Under the pieces are notes generated by a model that was given only the letters and a program-made list of their open reading frames with translations, was not told the DNA's origin and searched no databases. From Nitrospira sp. (lineage in GTDB: Bacteria > Nitrospirota > Nitrospiria > Nitrospirales > Nitrospiraceae), in NCBI GenBank assembly GCA_024331125.1, contig JANDJI010000002.1, forward strand, positions 521,215-585,214: a DNA stretch of 64,000 nucleotides. The letters are read 5' to 3'. Numbering within the stretch: position 1 is the first letter of the stretch; the number at the start of each line of letters is the position of its first letter. The position numbers were made by a program, and so were the translations under genes. Positions 53,603 through 62,658 of this stretch are shown here, one piece after another.

Positions 53603-53887
53603 ATGGAAGAGTATAATCTGTACTACAGCGTCGCTTGTATCATCGTGGCGGTCTATGTGATGGTGAAAGGAGTGATCGCCGCTCTCGCGCAACGGAACGA
53701 TCCGGAGGCCGCGTCCCTGTTTCCGCCGCCTGCCTATGGAGTCGTTGCGTCGATTTTGCTTACATTCGGATTGGGATTTTTGAAACTCAAACTTCCGTGG
53801 TGGGGCTATCGATTGATCTTTCCCGGCACGACCATGCTGTTTCCCGCCATCATTTATCTGATCGGGCGTCGACCGTCGCCGAAATGA
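53603..53887 (+). CDS. Small integral membrane protein, unknown
   Basis: A 94-residue protein with three hydrophobic segments: about residues 5-28, 42-60 and 68-86. Start ATG 53603 has GAGGAAA seven bases before it; the open frame upstream to 53429 lacks such a site. It ends right against the convergent PilZ gene. No family recognised. Confidence 0.55.
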   Translation: MEEYNLYYSVACIIVAVYVMVKGVIAALAQRNDPEAASLFPPPAYGVVASILLTFGLGFLKLKLPWWGYRLIFPGTTMLFPAIIYLIGRRPSPK

Positions 53888-54247
53888 TCACGCGTAAGCG
53901 ACGAGCGGGTTCTTTTGCGACGCACCCTGCTCCGCTCGTGATTCAAGCTGTCGGATAATTCCTTCGAGCTGCTGCTCGTACGGAGAGGGGAGGGGAGGAA
54001 ACTCGATCCCGATTCCCTGTGAACCGGCCCACCGGACGATGGCGCCTCGAATGTGCAACGGCGCGGGAAGATCGGGAAGATTCAGTTGAAGATCCACCTT
54101 CATGCCGGCAAACGCGGGAAAGGCGCTTTGCACGCGGCAGCCCTTTCGTGAGAGATCGAGCGATTTGCTGATGGTGTGACTTTGTCTCCGATGAATGACC
54201 ATCCCGGAAAACGACGCGGGAAATCGAGGGTGTTTTCGTACGACCAT
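53888..54247 (-). CDS. PilZ domain protein
   Basis: A 119-residue protein in which the first residues, VRKHPRF, carry the RxxxR motif and ISKSLDLSRKG the D/NxSxxG motif of c-di-GMP-binding PilZ domains. The rest forms a beta barrel (VDLQLNLPDLPAPLHIRG, IGIEFPPLP) and a C-terminal helix. ATG 54247 follows AAGGAG by eight bases, so a 40-residue upstream extension is rejected. A single-domain PilZ may act as an adaptor for motility or exopolysaccharide control. Confidence 0.82.
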   Translation of the reverse strand: MVVRKHPRFPASFSGMVIHRRQSHTISKSLDLSRKGCRVQSAFPAFAGMKVDLQLNLPDLPAPLHIRGAIVRWAGSQGIGIEFPPLPSPYEQQLEGIIRQLESRAEQGASQKNPLVAYA

Positions 54248-54492
54248 GGTCGGCTCCTTTTTGAAAATGACGGTACACGCCGTTGGAATCTCATGCAGAC
54301 TCCGTACCGCTTCGACAGGTCCGGTTATATTGTGTTTGTGACGGTTTTTGCTGTCGACGTGCGTCATGGGATAGGTCGGCGTTCATTTGTGCTCGCGCAT
54401 GAAGGGATTTGACCACGAGCGACGGACTCTTCGGCGGATGAAACCCATTTCCAGTCCGCCCGCCATCACCATAGGATGAGGTACATGACGCA

Positions 54493-56097
54493 ATGAAGAC
54501 GGATGCTTCTCTCTTGACGGAACTCTCCGCGGCGGCGGCCAAACGGCGGACCTTTGCCATCATCAGCCACCCGGACGCGGGAAAAACCACGTTGACCGAG
54601 AAGCTCTTACTCTATTCCGGCTTGATTCGGACCGCCGGCATGGTGCGTGGTCGCAAAGGGATGAAGGCAACGGCCTCGGATTGGATGGGCATGGAACAGG
54701 AGCGGGGCATTTCGATCACGGCCTCGGCCATGCAGTTTCCCTATAAACATGCCGTCATCAACTTGCTGGATACGCCGGGGCACCAAGACTTTTCAGAAGA
54801 CACATACCGCACGCTCACCGCGGCCGACAGCGCCATTATGGTGCTCGACGCGGCCAAGGGCGTCGAGGCGCAAACGCGCAAGTTGTTCGCCGTCTGCCGC
54901 ATGCGTCGCATCCCGGTTCTGACGTTGATCAACAAGATGGACCTGCCCGGCCGCCCTCCGCTCGATCTGATGACCGAAGTGGAACAAGCCTTGGGCATCC
55001 AAGCGAGCGCGATCAACTGGCCGATCGGGTCGGGAAGCGACTTCGTGGGAATCGTCAATCGAAGCGACGGCCGCGTGGAACTCTTTGAAAAGACGGCTCA
55101 TGGAGGAGCCTCCAAGGTGAACGTCGAAGTACTGACGTGGGACGAGCTTGATCGAAGCGGGCGACTCTCCGAGGACGTGGCGGCACAGGTTCGACATGAT
55201 TTGGAGCTGCTTGAAATCGCCGGAAACCCTTTCAGCAAAGAACGATTTCTTCACGGCGAGATTACGCCGGTCTTCTTCGCCTCCGCGTTGACGAATTTCG
55301 GCATCGAGAGTTTCCTGGACGCGTTCGTGGATCTGGCTCCCTCTCCGGGGAGCAGGCCGGCCGACGGCGACGACGGCGCCGAACTCTTGATCGATCCGAT
55401 CGAGCAGCCCTTCAGCGCCTACGTCTTCAAGCTTCAGGCCAATATGAACCCCAAACATCGGGACAGCGCGGCGTTTTTGCGGGTGTGCTCCGGACGGTTT
55501 CAGCGAGACATGCTCGTCAAGCACCATCGTCTCGGGCGAGAGGTTCGTTTGTCTCGACCGCACAGTCTGGTGGCGCAAGAGCGGAGCACGGTCGAAGAAG
55601 CGTTCCCGGGGGACATCATCGGCGTCATCAATCCCGGCATCTTCGCCATCGGCGACACCATCTCGGTGACGGGCGGGTTCAACTTCAAGCCGCTGCCGCA
55701 GTTTCAGCCGGAGATCTTCGCGCGCATCAGGCCGACCGACGTCGGCAAGCGGAAGACGTTCGACAAGGGCATGCGGCAGATGGCTCAGGAGGGAACGGTT
55801 CAAATCATGAGAGCCGTCGCCGGGCAAGAACCCCTGGTCGCGGCGGTCGGACGACTGCAATTCGACGTTCTGCAGTACCGCCTGCGGCACGAATACCACG
55901 TTGAAACGATTCTGGACCCCTTGCCGTTTACCTGCAGCGCCTGGCTGGAGGGAAATCTCGACACGTTCAAGCCGCCGTCGGCGTCCATGATCGTCAAAGA
56001 TCAGCGTGATCGCGTCGTCGTCCTCTTCGGCGACCATCTGATGAAAACCATCGCCAGGGACCGCAATCCCGACCATACCTTGAGGGATATGGGATAG
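54493..56097 (+). CDS. prfC: Peptide chain release factor 3
   Basis: A 534-residue translational GTPase that recycles RF1 and RF2. The G1 motif is SHPDAGKTTLTEK (about residues 26-38), G2 lies in MEQERGISITASAMQF, G3 in DTPGHQDFSEDTYRTL, and G4 in LINKMDLPG. The C-terminal RF3 domain is complete and the length is typical of the family. A cytoplasmic protein; transcribed alone, divergent from the PilZ gene. Confidence 0.95.
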   Translation: MKTDASLLTELSAAAAKRRTFAIISHPDAGKTTLTEKLLLYSGLIRTAGMVRGRKGMKATASDWMGMEQERGISITASAMQFPYKHAVINLLDTPGHQDFSEDTYRTLTAADSAIMVLDAAKGVEAQTRKLFAVCRMRRIPVLTLINKMDLPGRPPLDLMTEVEQALGIQASAINWPIGSGSDFVGIVNRSDGRVELFEKTAHGGASKVNVEVLTWDELDRSGRLSEDVAAQVRHDLELLEIAGNPFSKERFLHGEITPVFFASALTNFGIESFLDAFVDLAPSPGSRPADGDDGAELLIDPIEQPFSAYVFKLQANMNPKHRDSAAFLRVCSGRFQRDMLVKHHRLGREVRLSRPHSLVAQERSTVEEAFPGDIIGVINPGIFAIGDTISVTGGFNFKPLPQFQPEIFARIRPTDVGKRKTFDKGMRQMAQEGTVQIMRAVAGQEPLVAAVGRLQFDVLQYRLRHEYHVETILDPLPFTCSAWLEGNLDTFKPPSASMIVKDQRDRVVVLFGDHLMKTIARDRNPDHTLRDMG

Positions 56098-56172
56098 GAG
56101 GAGCACACATTCACACAGAACGATGAGCCTGTCCGGGAGAGACGCGGAGTCCGTGGAAGTCGAACGTCCTGA

Positions 56173-56769
56173 TCAGCGCAGAGCGGTGGACTTCATCAAA
56201 CTGTCGGCCTGCGGCGGCAGAAATCCGAGGTATCCGCGATGCCGCTCCGCCAGCTCCAAGACGGTGAACGGCTGACCGTCGACCGTCTCCGGAGCCGAGA
56301 ACACTTGCCGGAGACGATCTCCTCGATTGCCGACGATCGTGCCGGCAAACACCACGCCTTTCAGCTTGAGACGATCCACCGCCGACTCAATATCCTCGAC
56401 GCGCACCGCCACGTGGTGAAACACCTTGTCACCGAATTTCCGGACCCAAGCCGGAATGATACTGGTTTTTCCCCGATCATCGGCGTAGGCCTGGTCGACA
56501 AAAAGAGCGGGATAGCCGGCCTTGCGATAGACCTTGGCGTACCAATCGTCGTAGGAAATGGTTTCGTCATAGACATAGCCCAGTTCGACGAACGGCTTCG
56601 CCCCTTGATCGATATCGAGCGTCCGGATCGTCACGTGATCGATGACGGGGGTCAGTCCGACGCCCGCGTCATCGAGCATATGTTTAAGGAGAGAGGCGGC
56701 TCGGTTGCGGGAGACGTAGTCCGCCACCATCCGTTGCAACAGCTCATCCAGTGTCTTGGCCTGGTCCAT
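56173..56769 (-). CDS. VOC-superfamily protein
   Basis: A 198-residue protein. The N-terminal 40 residues are helical, then VIDHVTIRTLDIDQG, HHVAVRVEDIESAVDRL and TVLELAERHRGYLGFLP form a vicinal-oxygen-chelate fold with candidate metal ligands His45, His at about 118, and a Glu near residue 173. Such proteins act as dioxygenases, glyoxalases or isomerases. It follows the aldehyde and saccharopine dehydrogenase genes on the same strand, 95 bases away, so a step in the same amino acid pathway is plausible. Confidence 0.65.
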   Translation of the reverse strand: MDQAKTLDELLQRMVADYVSRNRAASLLKHMLDDAGVGLTPVIDHVTIRTLDIDQGAKPFVELGYVYDETISYDDWYAKVYRKAGYPALFVDQAYADDRGKTSIIPAWVRKFGDKVFHHVAVRVEDIESAVDRLKLKGVVFAGTIVGNRGDRLRQVFSAPETVDGQPFTVLELAERHRGYLGFLPPQADSLMKSTALR

Positions 56770-56864
56770 GATAGGGCTCCTGTGGTCCGATCACCGGCCG
56801 ACATGTGGCCCGCGCCGGTCTCTTACAAGACGCCGCCGCTCCACAGCGGGTGATTTTCAAGAGA

Positions 56865-58394
56865 TTACTCGCCGAACTTAATGCCCTGCGCCAGCGGGAG
56901 ATCAGCGCTCCAATTGATGGTCGTCGTTTGGCGTCGCATATAGGCTTTCCATGCGTCCGATCCCGCTTCTCGGCCGCCGCCCGTTTCTTTTTCTCCCCCG
57001 AAAGCGCCGCCGATTTCAGCTCCAGACGTCCCGATGTTGATATTGGCGATGCCGCAGTCGCTGCCGGCTGCCGAGAGAAACTGCTCGGTGTGTCGAACGT
57101 GATTCGAGAACATGGCGGAAGAGAGTCCCTGCGGCGCGTCGTTTTGCATGGCGATCGCTTCGTCGAGAGTCGAAAACGTCATGACATATAGAATCGGGGC
57201 GAAGGTTTCCCGTTGGACGATGGGCCAATGGTTTTTGGCCCGAACGATTGTCGGTTCCACGAAGTGGCCGGTCCGATTCAAAACATGACCGCCATAGAGG
57301 ATCTCCCCCCCCTCTTTCTTGATTTCTTCCAAGGCGGAAACATAAGCCTGAACGGCGGCCTGATCGATGAGAGGTCCCATCAAGACGTTGGGATCAAGCG
57401 GGTTGCCGATGCGTACTTGGCCGTACGCTTTGATCAGCCTGCTCGTCAGTTCTTCGTAGCGCGATTCATGGACAAACAGTCGTCTGGTCGTCGTACACCG
57501 CTGGCCGGCGGTCCCCACGGCGCCGAAGACGACGGCCCGCACCGCCAGGTCCAAGTCGGCGGTCTCATCGACAATCACCGCGTTGTTGCCGCTGAGTTCC
57601 AACAAGGTCCGGCCCAGTCGTTGGGCCGCGACGGAAGCGACGTGGCGGCCGACGGCGACGGAGCCGGTAAACGAGATCAGCGGCAGTCGCCGATCCCGAA
57701 CCATTTGCTCGGCAAGGTCGACATGATCCGTAATGAACAGCGAAAAAATGCCGGTATAGCCCTGTTGCTGCATGACCTGATTGCAGATCTTCTGAACGGC
57801 GATGGCACACAGCGGAGCTTTCGGTGAAGGTTTCCACACGACCGTGTCTCCGGCCACCGCGGCCAGAAAGGCGTTCCAGGCCCAGACGGCCACGGGAAAG
57901 TTGAAGGCCGTGATGATGCCGACCGGTCCCAGCGGATGCCACTGTTCGAACATGCGATGGGCCGGCCGCTCGGATTGCATTGTCAGGCCGTACAACATCC
58001 TTGATTGACCGACGGCAAAGTCGGCCATGTCGATCATTTCCTGCACCTCGCCGTCGCCTTCGGCTTTGATCTTCCCCACCTCCAAGGAGACCAAGGTGCC
58101 CAATTGATCTTTTTTTTCCCGAAGGGCCTGACCGATCAATCGCACCACTTCGCCGCGTTTAGGAGCCGGCACCATGCGCCAGGTTCGAAATGCTTCAACC
58201 GAATCTTTCAGGATTCGTTCGTAATCCTCATGAGAGCAAGGCGAGACGCCCGCCAGTGTCTCGCCGGTGGCGGGATTGATCGATTGCAAAATGGGCCGAT
58301 CGCCTTGGCCGGACCACCATCCGGCTCCGGTGCTACCGCCGGAATTGACGGCTTGAATACCGAGATCTTTAAGGGCGCTTTGAAACGTCGTCAT
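56865..58394 (-). CDS. Aldehyde dehydrogenase, ALDH7-like (aminoadipate-semialdehyde dehydrogenase)
   Basis: A 509-residue NAD(P)-dependent enzyme. ITAFNFPVAVWAWNAF holds the catalytic Asn, FTGSVAVGRHVA the cofactor turn, LELSGNNAVIVDE the general base Glu, and GTAGQRCTTTRRLFVH the nucleophile Cys. GLTMQSERPAHRMFEQWHPL is typical of the antiquitin/ALDH7 group, which oxidises alpha-aminoadipate semialdehyde. Its start overlaps the end of the saccharopine dehydrogenase gene, supporting lysine or aminoadipate metabolism. Confidence 0.87.
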   Translation of the reverse strand: MTTFQSALKDLGIQAVNSGGSTGAGWWSGQGDRPILQSINPATGETLAGVSPCSHEDYERILKDSVEAFRTWRMVPAPKRGEVVRLIGQALREKKDQLGTLVSLEVGKIKAEGDGEVQEMIDMADFAVGQSRMLYGLTMQSERPAHRMFEQWHPLGPVGIITAFNFPVAVWAWNAFLAAVAGDTVVWKPSPKAPLCAIAVQKICNQVMQQQGYTGIFSLFITDHVDLAEQMVRDRRLPLISFTGSVAVGRHVASVAAQRLGRTLLELSGNNAVIVDETADLDLAVRAVVFGAVGTAGQRCTTTRRLFVHESRYEELTSRLIKAYGQVRIGNPLDPNVLMGPLIDQAAVQAYVSALEEIKKEGGEILYGGHVLNRTGHFVEPTIVRAKNHWPIVQRETFAPILYVMTFSTLDEAIAMQNDAPQGLSSAMFSNHVRHTEQFLSAAGSDCGIANINIGTSGAEIGGAFGGEKETGGGREAGSDAWKAYMRRQTTTINWSADLPLAQGIKFGE

Positions 58395-59479
58395 CGAAAA
58401 CAGGCTCCAAATTCGTTATCGAGAAAATCCTTCAAGGGAATCGATTCCTGCGTCACGAATCCATGGTACTGCGACGGCCGACTCAACACAAGATCCATGA
58501 CGCAACATGCGCTCGATGCCGTGGTGACCTGAATGGCGGACCACAGTTTTCCCTTGATACATTGGGGATAGATCTTTTTGACGTAATTTTCCTCGAACAG
58601 TCCTCCCCCTTGGGTTCCCGTCACGGAGGCATAAATCAGAACGACGTCCTGGAGCGTTTGTGGAATGGCCCGTTCGAGGATACGCTTGAGCGTCTCACGG
58701 TCTTCGTTGAGTTTGAGATCCTTCATGAGCAGTTGAATTTTCTCGCAGTGCCCCGGATACCGGAGCGTTTTATAATTCATGGTCTTCACTTTTCCGGCAT
58801 AACTGTCCGCCAATGTCCCGAGGCCTCCCGACGTGTTAAAGGCTTCGTACAACAGGCCATCCACCTCGATCGTCTCATGACCTTCCAGCGGTTGAAGGGG
58901 AACCTTCTCACCCGCTTCGATGCCGTAGCAAAGATTACCGTATTCGTTGATCAGCCCGTCGGTCGACCAGGTAAGCGAGTATTTGAGCGCATTGCTGGGG
59001 TGCACCGGCAAGGCTCCGACTCGCATCTTCACCGTATCCAACTCCTCAAAATGCGTCATCAAATCATGCGTCACAATGCTGATGAAGCCGGGCGCAAGAC
59101 CGCATTGCGGCATGAAGGCGCGAGTGGCGCCGGCGCTCAACACCTTGATCTGGTTCGTGACTTCGACGTCTTCCGTCAGATCGAAGTAGTGCAGGCCATG
59201 GGTCAACGCCAAACCCGCCACCGTCGGGTTGCAAAAATAGGGAAGACACGACAGGACGGCCTCAAACGGATGAGCCGAAAGATAGGCGCTGACGGCGTCC
59301 GGATGGCGGACATCAAGCAGGCACGGCGTGACCCGCTCCAATGCAAGATTCTTCACGAGACGTTCCGCCAGCTCGACCGTGACGTCGCCCAGATGCACGT
59401 CATAATCTCCCCGCTGAGAAAGCAGACAGGCGATCAACGACCCGATCTTTCCCGCTCCAAGCACCAGCACGTGTTTCAT
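58391..59479 (-). CDS. Saccharopine dehydrogenase family oxidoreductase
   Basis: A 362-residue NAD(P)-dependent enzyme. The Rossmann motif is VLVLGAGKIGSLIACLLSQRG, followed by VLSCLPYFCNPTVAGLALTHG, GLHYFDLTEDVE and PQCGLAPGFISIV, typical of saccharopine or lysine-6-dehydrogenases. The product would be alpha-aminoadipate semialdehyde, the substrate of the overlapping aldehyde dehydrogenase. The pair overlaps by four bases, a close operon. Confidence 0.87.
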   Translation of the reverse strand: MKHVLVLGAGKIGSLIACLLSQRGDYDVHLGDVTVELAERLVKNLALERVTPCLLDVRHPDAVSAYLSAHPFEAVLSCLPYFCNPTVAGLALTHGLHYFDLTEDVEVTNQIKVLSAGATRAFMPQCGLAPGFISIVTHDLMTHFEELDTVKMRVGALPVHPSNALKYSLTWSTDGLINEYGNLCYGIEAGEKVPLQPLEGHETIEVDGLLYEAFNTSGGLGTLADSYAGKVKTMNYKTLRYPGHCEKIQLLMKDLKLNEDRETLKRILERAIPQTLQDVVLIYASVTGTQGGGLFEENYVKKIYPQCIKGKLWSAIQVTTASSACCVMDLVLSRPSQYHGFVTQESIPLKDFLDNEFGACFR

Positions 59480-59552
59480 GATAGAGGATTATACTCGATC
59501 ATTGAGAGGCGAGCATCTGTTTGAAGATGAAGCGGGCGACGAGTCGAGGACA

Positions 59553-59876
59553 TTACTCGCCGTCTGACACGTCAATGACATACGAGGGCGAATAGGGTGT
59601 CGTCTCGGCTTCGATTCGGCTGAATCGAAACGGCGGAAGGTCGGCCTGCAGCCTTCGCAGCAGAGTCGTCATTTTCATCGTGGACGGCACTTCGCACAGC
59701 CACACGTGCATGCCGGATTCCAGCTCGTCAAAATGGCGTTGCACCCGAAAACCCGGCTGCTCCATGAAATAGGCCGAGAGAAATCCGTTCACGGCCGTCA
59801 CGACCCAGGGATGCTCCTGACGGTAACGATAACTGATCCGAATCTCGGCGAGCGTGATGTCGTCTCCGGGCAGCAT
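59553..59876 (-). CDS. Hypothetical protein
   Basis: A 107-residue soluble protein (ISYRYRQEHPWVVTAVNGFL, HVWLCEVPSTMKMTTLLRRL) with a mixed alpha/beta pattern and no recognised motif. It is 73 bases upstream of the saccharopine dehydrogenase gene on the same strand and may be co-transcribed. No function assigned. Confidence 0.5.
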   Translation of the reverse strand: MLPGDDITLAEIRISYRYRQEHPWVVTAVNGFLSAYFMEQPGFRVQRHFDELESGMHVWLCEVPSTMKMTTLLRRLQADLPPFRFSRIEAETTPYSPSYVIDVSDGE

Positions 59877-59956
59877 GGTCGTACTCTAGCAATTCTCCGA
59901 TTGTGTCCGCCACCCGGAACTGTGTAAGGTACGGCCTTCGCGAAGGAGAGACTCCG

Positions 59957-60799
59957 ATGCCATTGACCGCTTACAATCATGTATCGATTCCTTCTTTCAT
60001 GTATGGAACGGCTTGGAAGAAAGAAGCCACGACCTCATTGGTACTCAAGGCCGTCGAAGCCGGCTTTACGGCGATTGATACGGCCAATCAGCTCGTCCAT
60101 TACGACGAGGCGAGGGTCGGGGACGCGCTGGAACAGCTCGCGCAACAAGGAATCGCGCGCGGCCGGTTGTTTCTTCAGACCAAATTCACCCCCCTCCACG
60201 GCCACGACCATCGTCTGCCCTATGACCCCCGCGCGAGCCTCAGCGAGCAGGTCCGTCAATCATTCGCCGGCTCGCTTGACCATCTCCGCACGGACTATCT
60301 CGATTCCTATGTGCTCCATGGTCCGTACTCCCGTCGGGGACTGGGCAGAGAAGATTGGGAGGTCTGGGCCGCCATCGAATCGTTGTATGATGCGGGAAAG
60401 GTCAGGATGATCGGCGTGAGCAACGTCTCGGTCGAGCAACTGACTCTCTTGTGTGAGCGAGCCACACACAAGCCGATGGTCGTGCAGAACCGGTGTTACG
60501 CCGCGTTGGGATGGGACAAGAACGTCCGGGAGATTTGCCGGAGACACGGCATCATTTACCAGGGATTTTCGTTGTTGACCGCGAATCGAGCGGTGTTGAT
60601 CGACCACCGAATTCGAGCCATGACGGCCAGGTACCAGGCCACTCCGGCTCAACTTGTTTTCCGATTCGCAATGCAGGTAGGGATGTTGCCCCTCACCGGC
60701 ACGACGAATCCTGAGCATATGAAAGAAGACTTGCTCTCAGATCGATTCACCTTATCGGCGGAAGACGTGAGACACATTGAATCAATCGGCGATTCATGA
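59957..60799 (+). CDS. Aldo/keto reductase family protein
   Basis: A 280-residue (beta/alpha)8 NADPH-dependent reductase. AIDTANQLVHYDEARVG contains the catalytic Asp and a Tyr shifted by three residues relative to the usual DTAxxYxNE order. Lys is in LFLQTKFTP and His in DSYVLHGPY, and GVSNVSVEQL is the family signature. ATG 59957 has AAGGAGAG before it; the extension upstream is discarded. Its stop overlaps the DUF488 gene start (ATGA). The changed Tyr spacing may affect activity. Confidence 0.85.
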   Translation: MPLTAYNHVSIPSFMYGTAWKKEATTSLVLKAVEAGFTAIDTANQLVHYDEARVGDALEQLAQQGIARGRLFLQTKFTPLHGHDHRLPYDPRASLSEQVRQSFAGSLDHLRTDYLDSYVLHGPYSRRGLGREDWEVWAAIESLYDAGKVRMIGVSNVSVEQLTLLCERATHKPMVVQNRCYAALGWDKNVREICRRHGIIYQGFSLLTANRAVLIDHRIRAMTARYQATPAQLVFRFAMQVGMLPLTGTTNPEHMKEDLLSDRFTLSAEDVRHIESIGDS

Positions 60800-61227
60800 A
60801 AGTGTCGATCAAACGAATCTATGAGCCTCCGGCCAAGTCCGATGGCTTCCGTGTGCTGGTTGATCGCTTGTGGCCCAGGGGGATTTCAAAGTCCGACGCC
60901 GAACTTGATTCCTGGCTGCCGGACCTTGGACCATCGGCGACCTTGCGACAGTGGTTCAACCATGATCCTGCCAAGTGGACCGGATTTTGCCGACGCTATC
61001 AAGCCGAACTTGCGAAGAAAATGAATCTGTTGTCAGCTCTCATCGAGGAGGCTCAAACCAAACCGATCACGCTGCTCTATTCGGCCAAGGACGAACGGCA
61101 TAATCAAGCCGTTGCCCTCCGGAGCGTTCTGCTCAAACACCCCCGTTTTTCTCAACCCCGCGTCCCTCTGAAGACGACGGCGGGAATCGCATCTGGCAAG
61201 AAACGGCGGAAACCGAGGTCTCCATAA
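60796..61227 (+). CDS. DUF488 protein (YeaO-like)
   Basis: A 143-residue protein with KRIYEPPAKSDGFRVLVDRLWPRG and FNHDPAKWTGFCRRYQAEL, LLYSAKDERHNQAV, typical of DUF488. Its function is unknown, and these proteins are often found beside reductases. The ATGA overlap couples it to the aldo/keto reductase. The C-terminal 25 residues are basic and probably disordered. Confidence 0.85.
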   Translation: MKVSIKRIYEPPAKSDGFRVLVDRLWPRGISKSDAELDSWLPDLGPSATLRQWFNHDPAKWTGFCRRYQAELAKKMNLLSALIEEAQTKPITLLYSAKDERHNQAVALRSVLLKHPRFSQPRVPLKTTAGIASGKKRRKPRSP

Positions 61228-61386
61228 AGAAGCCCTCCGGGTCCGATCGGAACGGCTCAGTCGCAACATCACCGCCATGGCGGTCGCGGGGAGACGTTCT
61301 CCCATCAACCTACCGGGACTGTGAAGCGACCCCTCTTTACTCTCCCCCCTTGCATCCTTTTTCCTGATGCTCCGTCTTTAACAATG

Positions 61387-61408
61387 AACGGCGGAATGAC
61401 CCGCCGTT
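61387..61408 (+). promoter_or_regulatory. Perfect inverted repeat in the leader of the ArsI/CadI-like gene
   Basis: AACGGCGG (61387-61394) and CCGCCGTT (61401-61408) form a perfect 8-base stem with a six-base loop (AATGAC), 20 bases before ATG 61429 and just before the AGGAGG ribosome site. It could be a repressor site, an attenuator or an RNA stem. Confidence 0.4.
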
Positions 61409-61428
61409 TAATCTCAAGGAGGTCTCCT

Positions 61429-61872
61429 ATGCGTCCCCATATTTCGCTCGATGTGCGCGACGTCGCCAAGTCGGCGGCGTTTTATGAAAAGGTATTCGGT
61501 GTGAAGCCGCAGAAACAGGCGGCCGACTACGCCAAGTTCGACCTGCGAGTGCCCCCGCTCAATTTTTCACTGATCTCTTCGACCGGAGAGGTGAGTTCCG
61601 TGGATCACTTGGGAATCGAGGTCGAAACGGTCGATGAGATCGCCGAGTGGAAAACCCGCTTGCAGGACCGGGGCATTCTCCAAAAGGTCGAAGAAAATAT
61701 CGCCTGTTGCTTCGCCCGACAGGACAAACTCTGGTTCAGCGACCCGGACGGCAATGCGTGGGAAATCTTTACCGTCCGTGAGCAACTGGAGGTCACGGGC
61801 ACTCTCAGCCACACTGGCTGCTGCGTCCCAAGGAAAGGGGGTGCGTCCGAGCCTGCTACTTGCGGAGCCTAA
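61429..61872 (+). CDS. ArsI/CadI family metalloenzyme (VOC fold)
   Basis: A 147-residue protein. HISLDVRDVAKSAAFYEKVFG, VDHLGIEVETVDEIAEWKTRL and DPDGNAWEIF follow the ArsI/CadI pattern: C-As lyase or metal-binding dioxygenase-like fold with His5, His62 and Glu near residue 115 as metal ligands. Cys in ENIACCFARQD and CCVPRKGG may bind arsenical substrate. The perfect AGGAGG lies seven bases before ATG. It precedes a SigZ-like sigma gene by 44 bases, so the two may be co-regulated. No arsenic pump or repressor is nearby. Confidence 0.82.
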   Translation: MRPHISLDVRDVAKSAAFYEKVFGVKPQKQAADYAKFDLRVPPLNFSLISSTGEVSSVDHLGIEVETVDEIAEWKTRLQDRGILQKVEENIACCFARQDKLWFSDPDGNAWEIFTVREQLEVTGTLSHTGCCVPRKGGASEPATCGA

Positions 61873-61916
61873 GCCAGAGCGGTACCGTGGGGATAGCCAC
61901 GAGGGGAGAGGCCGTC

Positions 61917-62522
61917 ATGACCACCAAAACTGAAGAACTTTGGCAACTCGTTCATGACGGCCTCCGGGCCTTCATTGCCAGGCGGGTGGGAGATCATGGC
62001 CATGTCGATGACATTCTGCACGACGTGTTCGAGCGCGTTCACCGGCAGATAGACAGTGTCAAGGATTCCAGTCGCATTGTTTCTTGGGTCTATCAGATCA
62101 CACGGCACGCGATCGTTGATTATTACCGAAAACCAGGTAAACAGCATGAAACTCCAGTCGGATTAAACGCTGAAATTGAAGCATTAGTCGAGGTGTTTCC
62201 AAGCTCCGATAGCATGGGCCAAGATGAGCCGGGTGGGGTGCGTGCTGAACTCGCCGGCTGCCTGCGTCCCATGATTGAACGGCTGTCCAAAGATTATCGG
62301 GAAGCCATTGTCCTGGTGGAATTCGATGGACTGACGCAGCAGGCCGCGGCCAGACGCTTGGGAATTTCTTTGCCCGGCATGAAATCCCGGGTGCAACGGG
62401 GCCGCAAACTGCTCAGGCGGATGTTGGACGACTGTTGCCAGATCGAGCTCGACCGCCGTGGTGGAGTCGTTGACTTTCACTCGCGTCAAAACGGCTGTGA
62501 TCCCTGTCTGAATCGTCAGTGA
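61917..62522 (+). CDS. RNA polymerase sigma factor, SigZ type (ECF)
   Basis: A 201-residue sigma-70-family factor. Region 2 is DDILHDVFERVHRQI with SWVYQITRHAIVDYYRK, and region 4 is LSKDYREAIVLVEFDGLTQQ followed by AAARRLGISLPGMKSRVQRG. The C-terminal tail IELDRRGGVVDFHSRQNGCD with several Cys (CCQIE, CDPC) is the SigZ marker and may bind metal or sense redox state. GGGGAGAG lies before ATG 61917. Next to an ArsI/CadI-like gene, a response to metal or arsenic is plausible. Confidence 0.85.
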   Translation: MTTKTEELWQLVHDGLRAFIARRVGDHGHVDDILHDVFERVHRQIDSVKDSSRIVSWVYQITRHAIVDYYRKPGKQHETPVGLNAEIEALVEVFPSSDSMGQDEPGGVRAELAGCLRPMIERLSKDYREAIVLVEFDGLTQQAAARRLGISLPGMKSRVQRGRKLLRRMLDDCCQIELDRRGGVVDFHSRQNGCDPCLNRQ

Positions 62523-62658
62523 ACAGGTCATAGGAGGGAACTCTGAAGACATCGGACATGCGTTGGACACGCTCAAACGTGATGCGACCGGGTGAGCGCC
62601 GCGATCATTGCCGCGGGAATACTTTGATACGATTCCGACCGTGGAATAAAGGGCGTCA

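Noticed and set aside
54793..56106. 437-residue minus-strand open frame
   Set aside because: Antisense to prfC; no domain seen.
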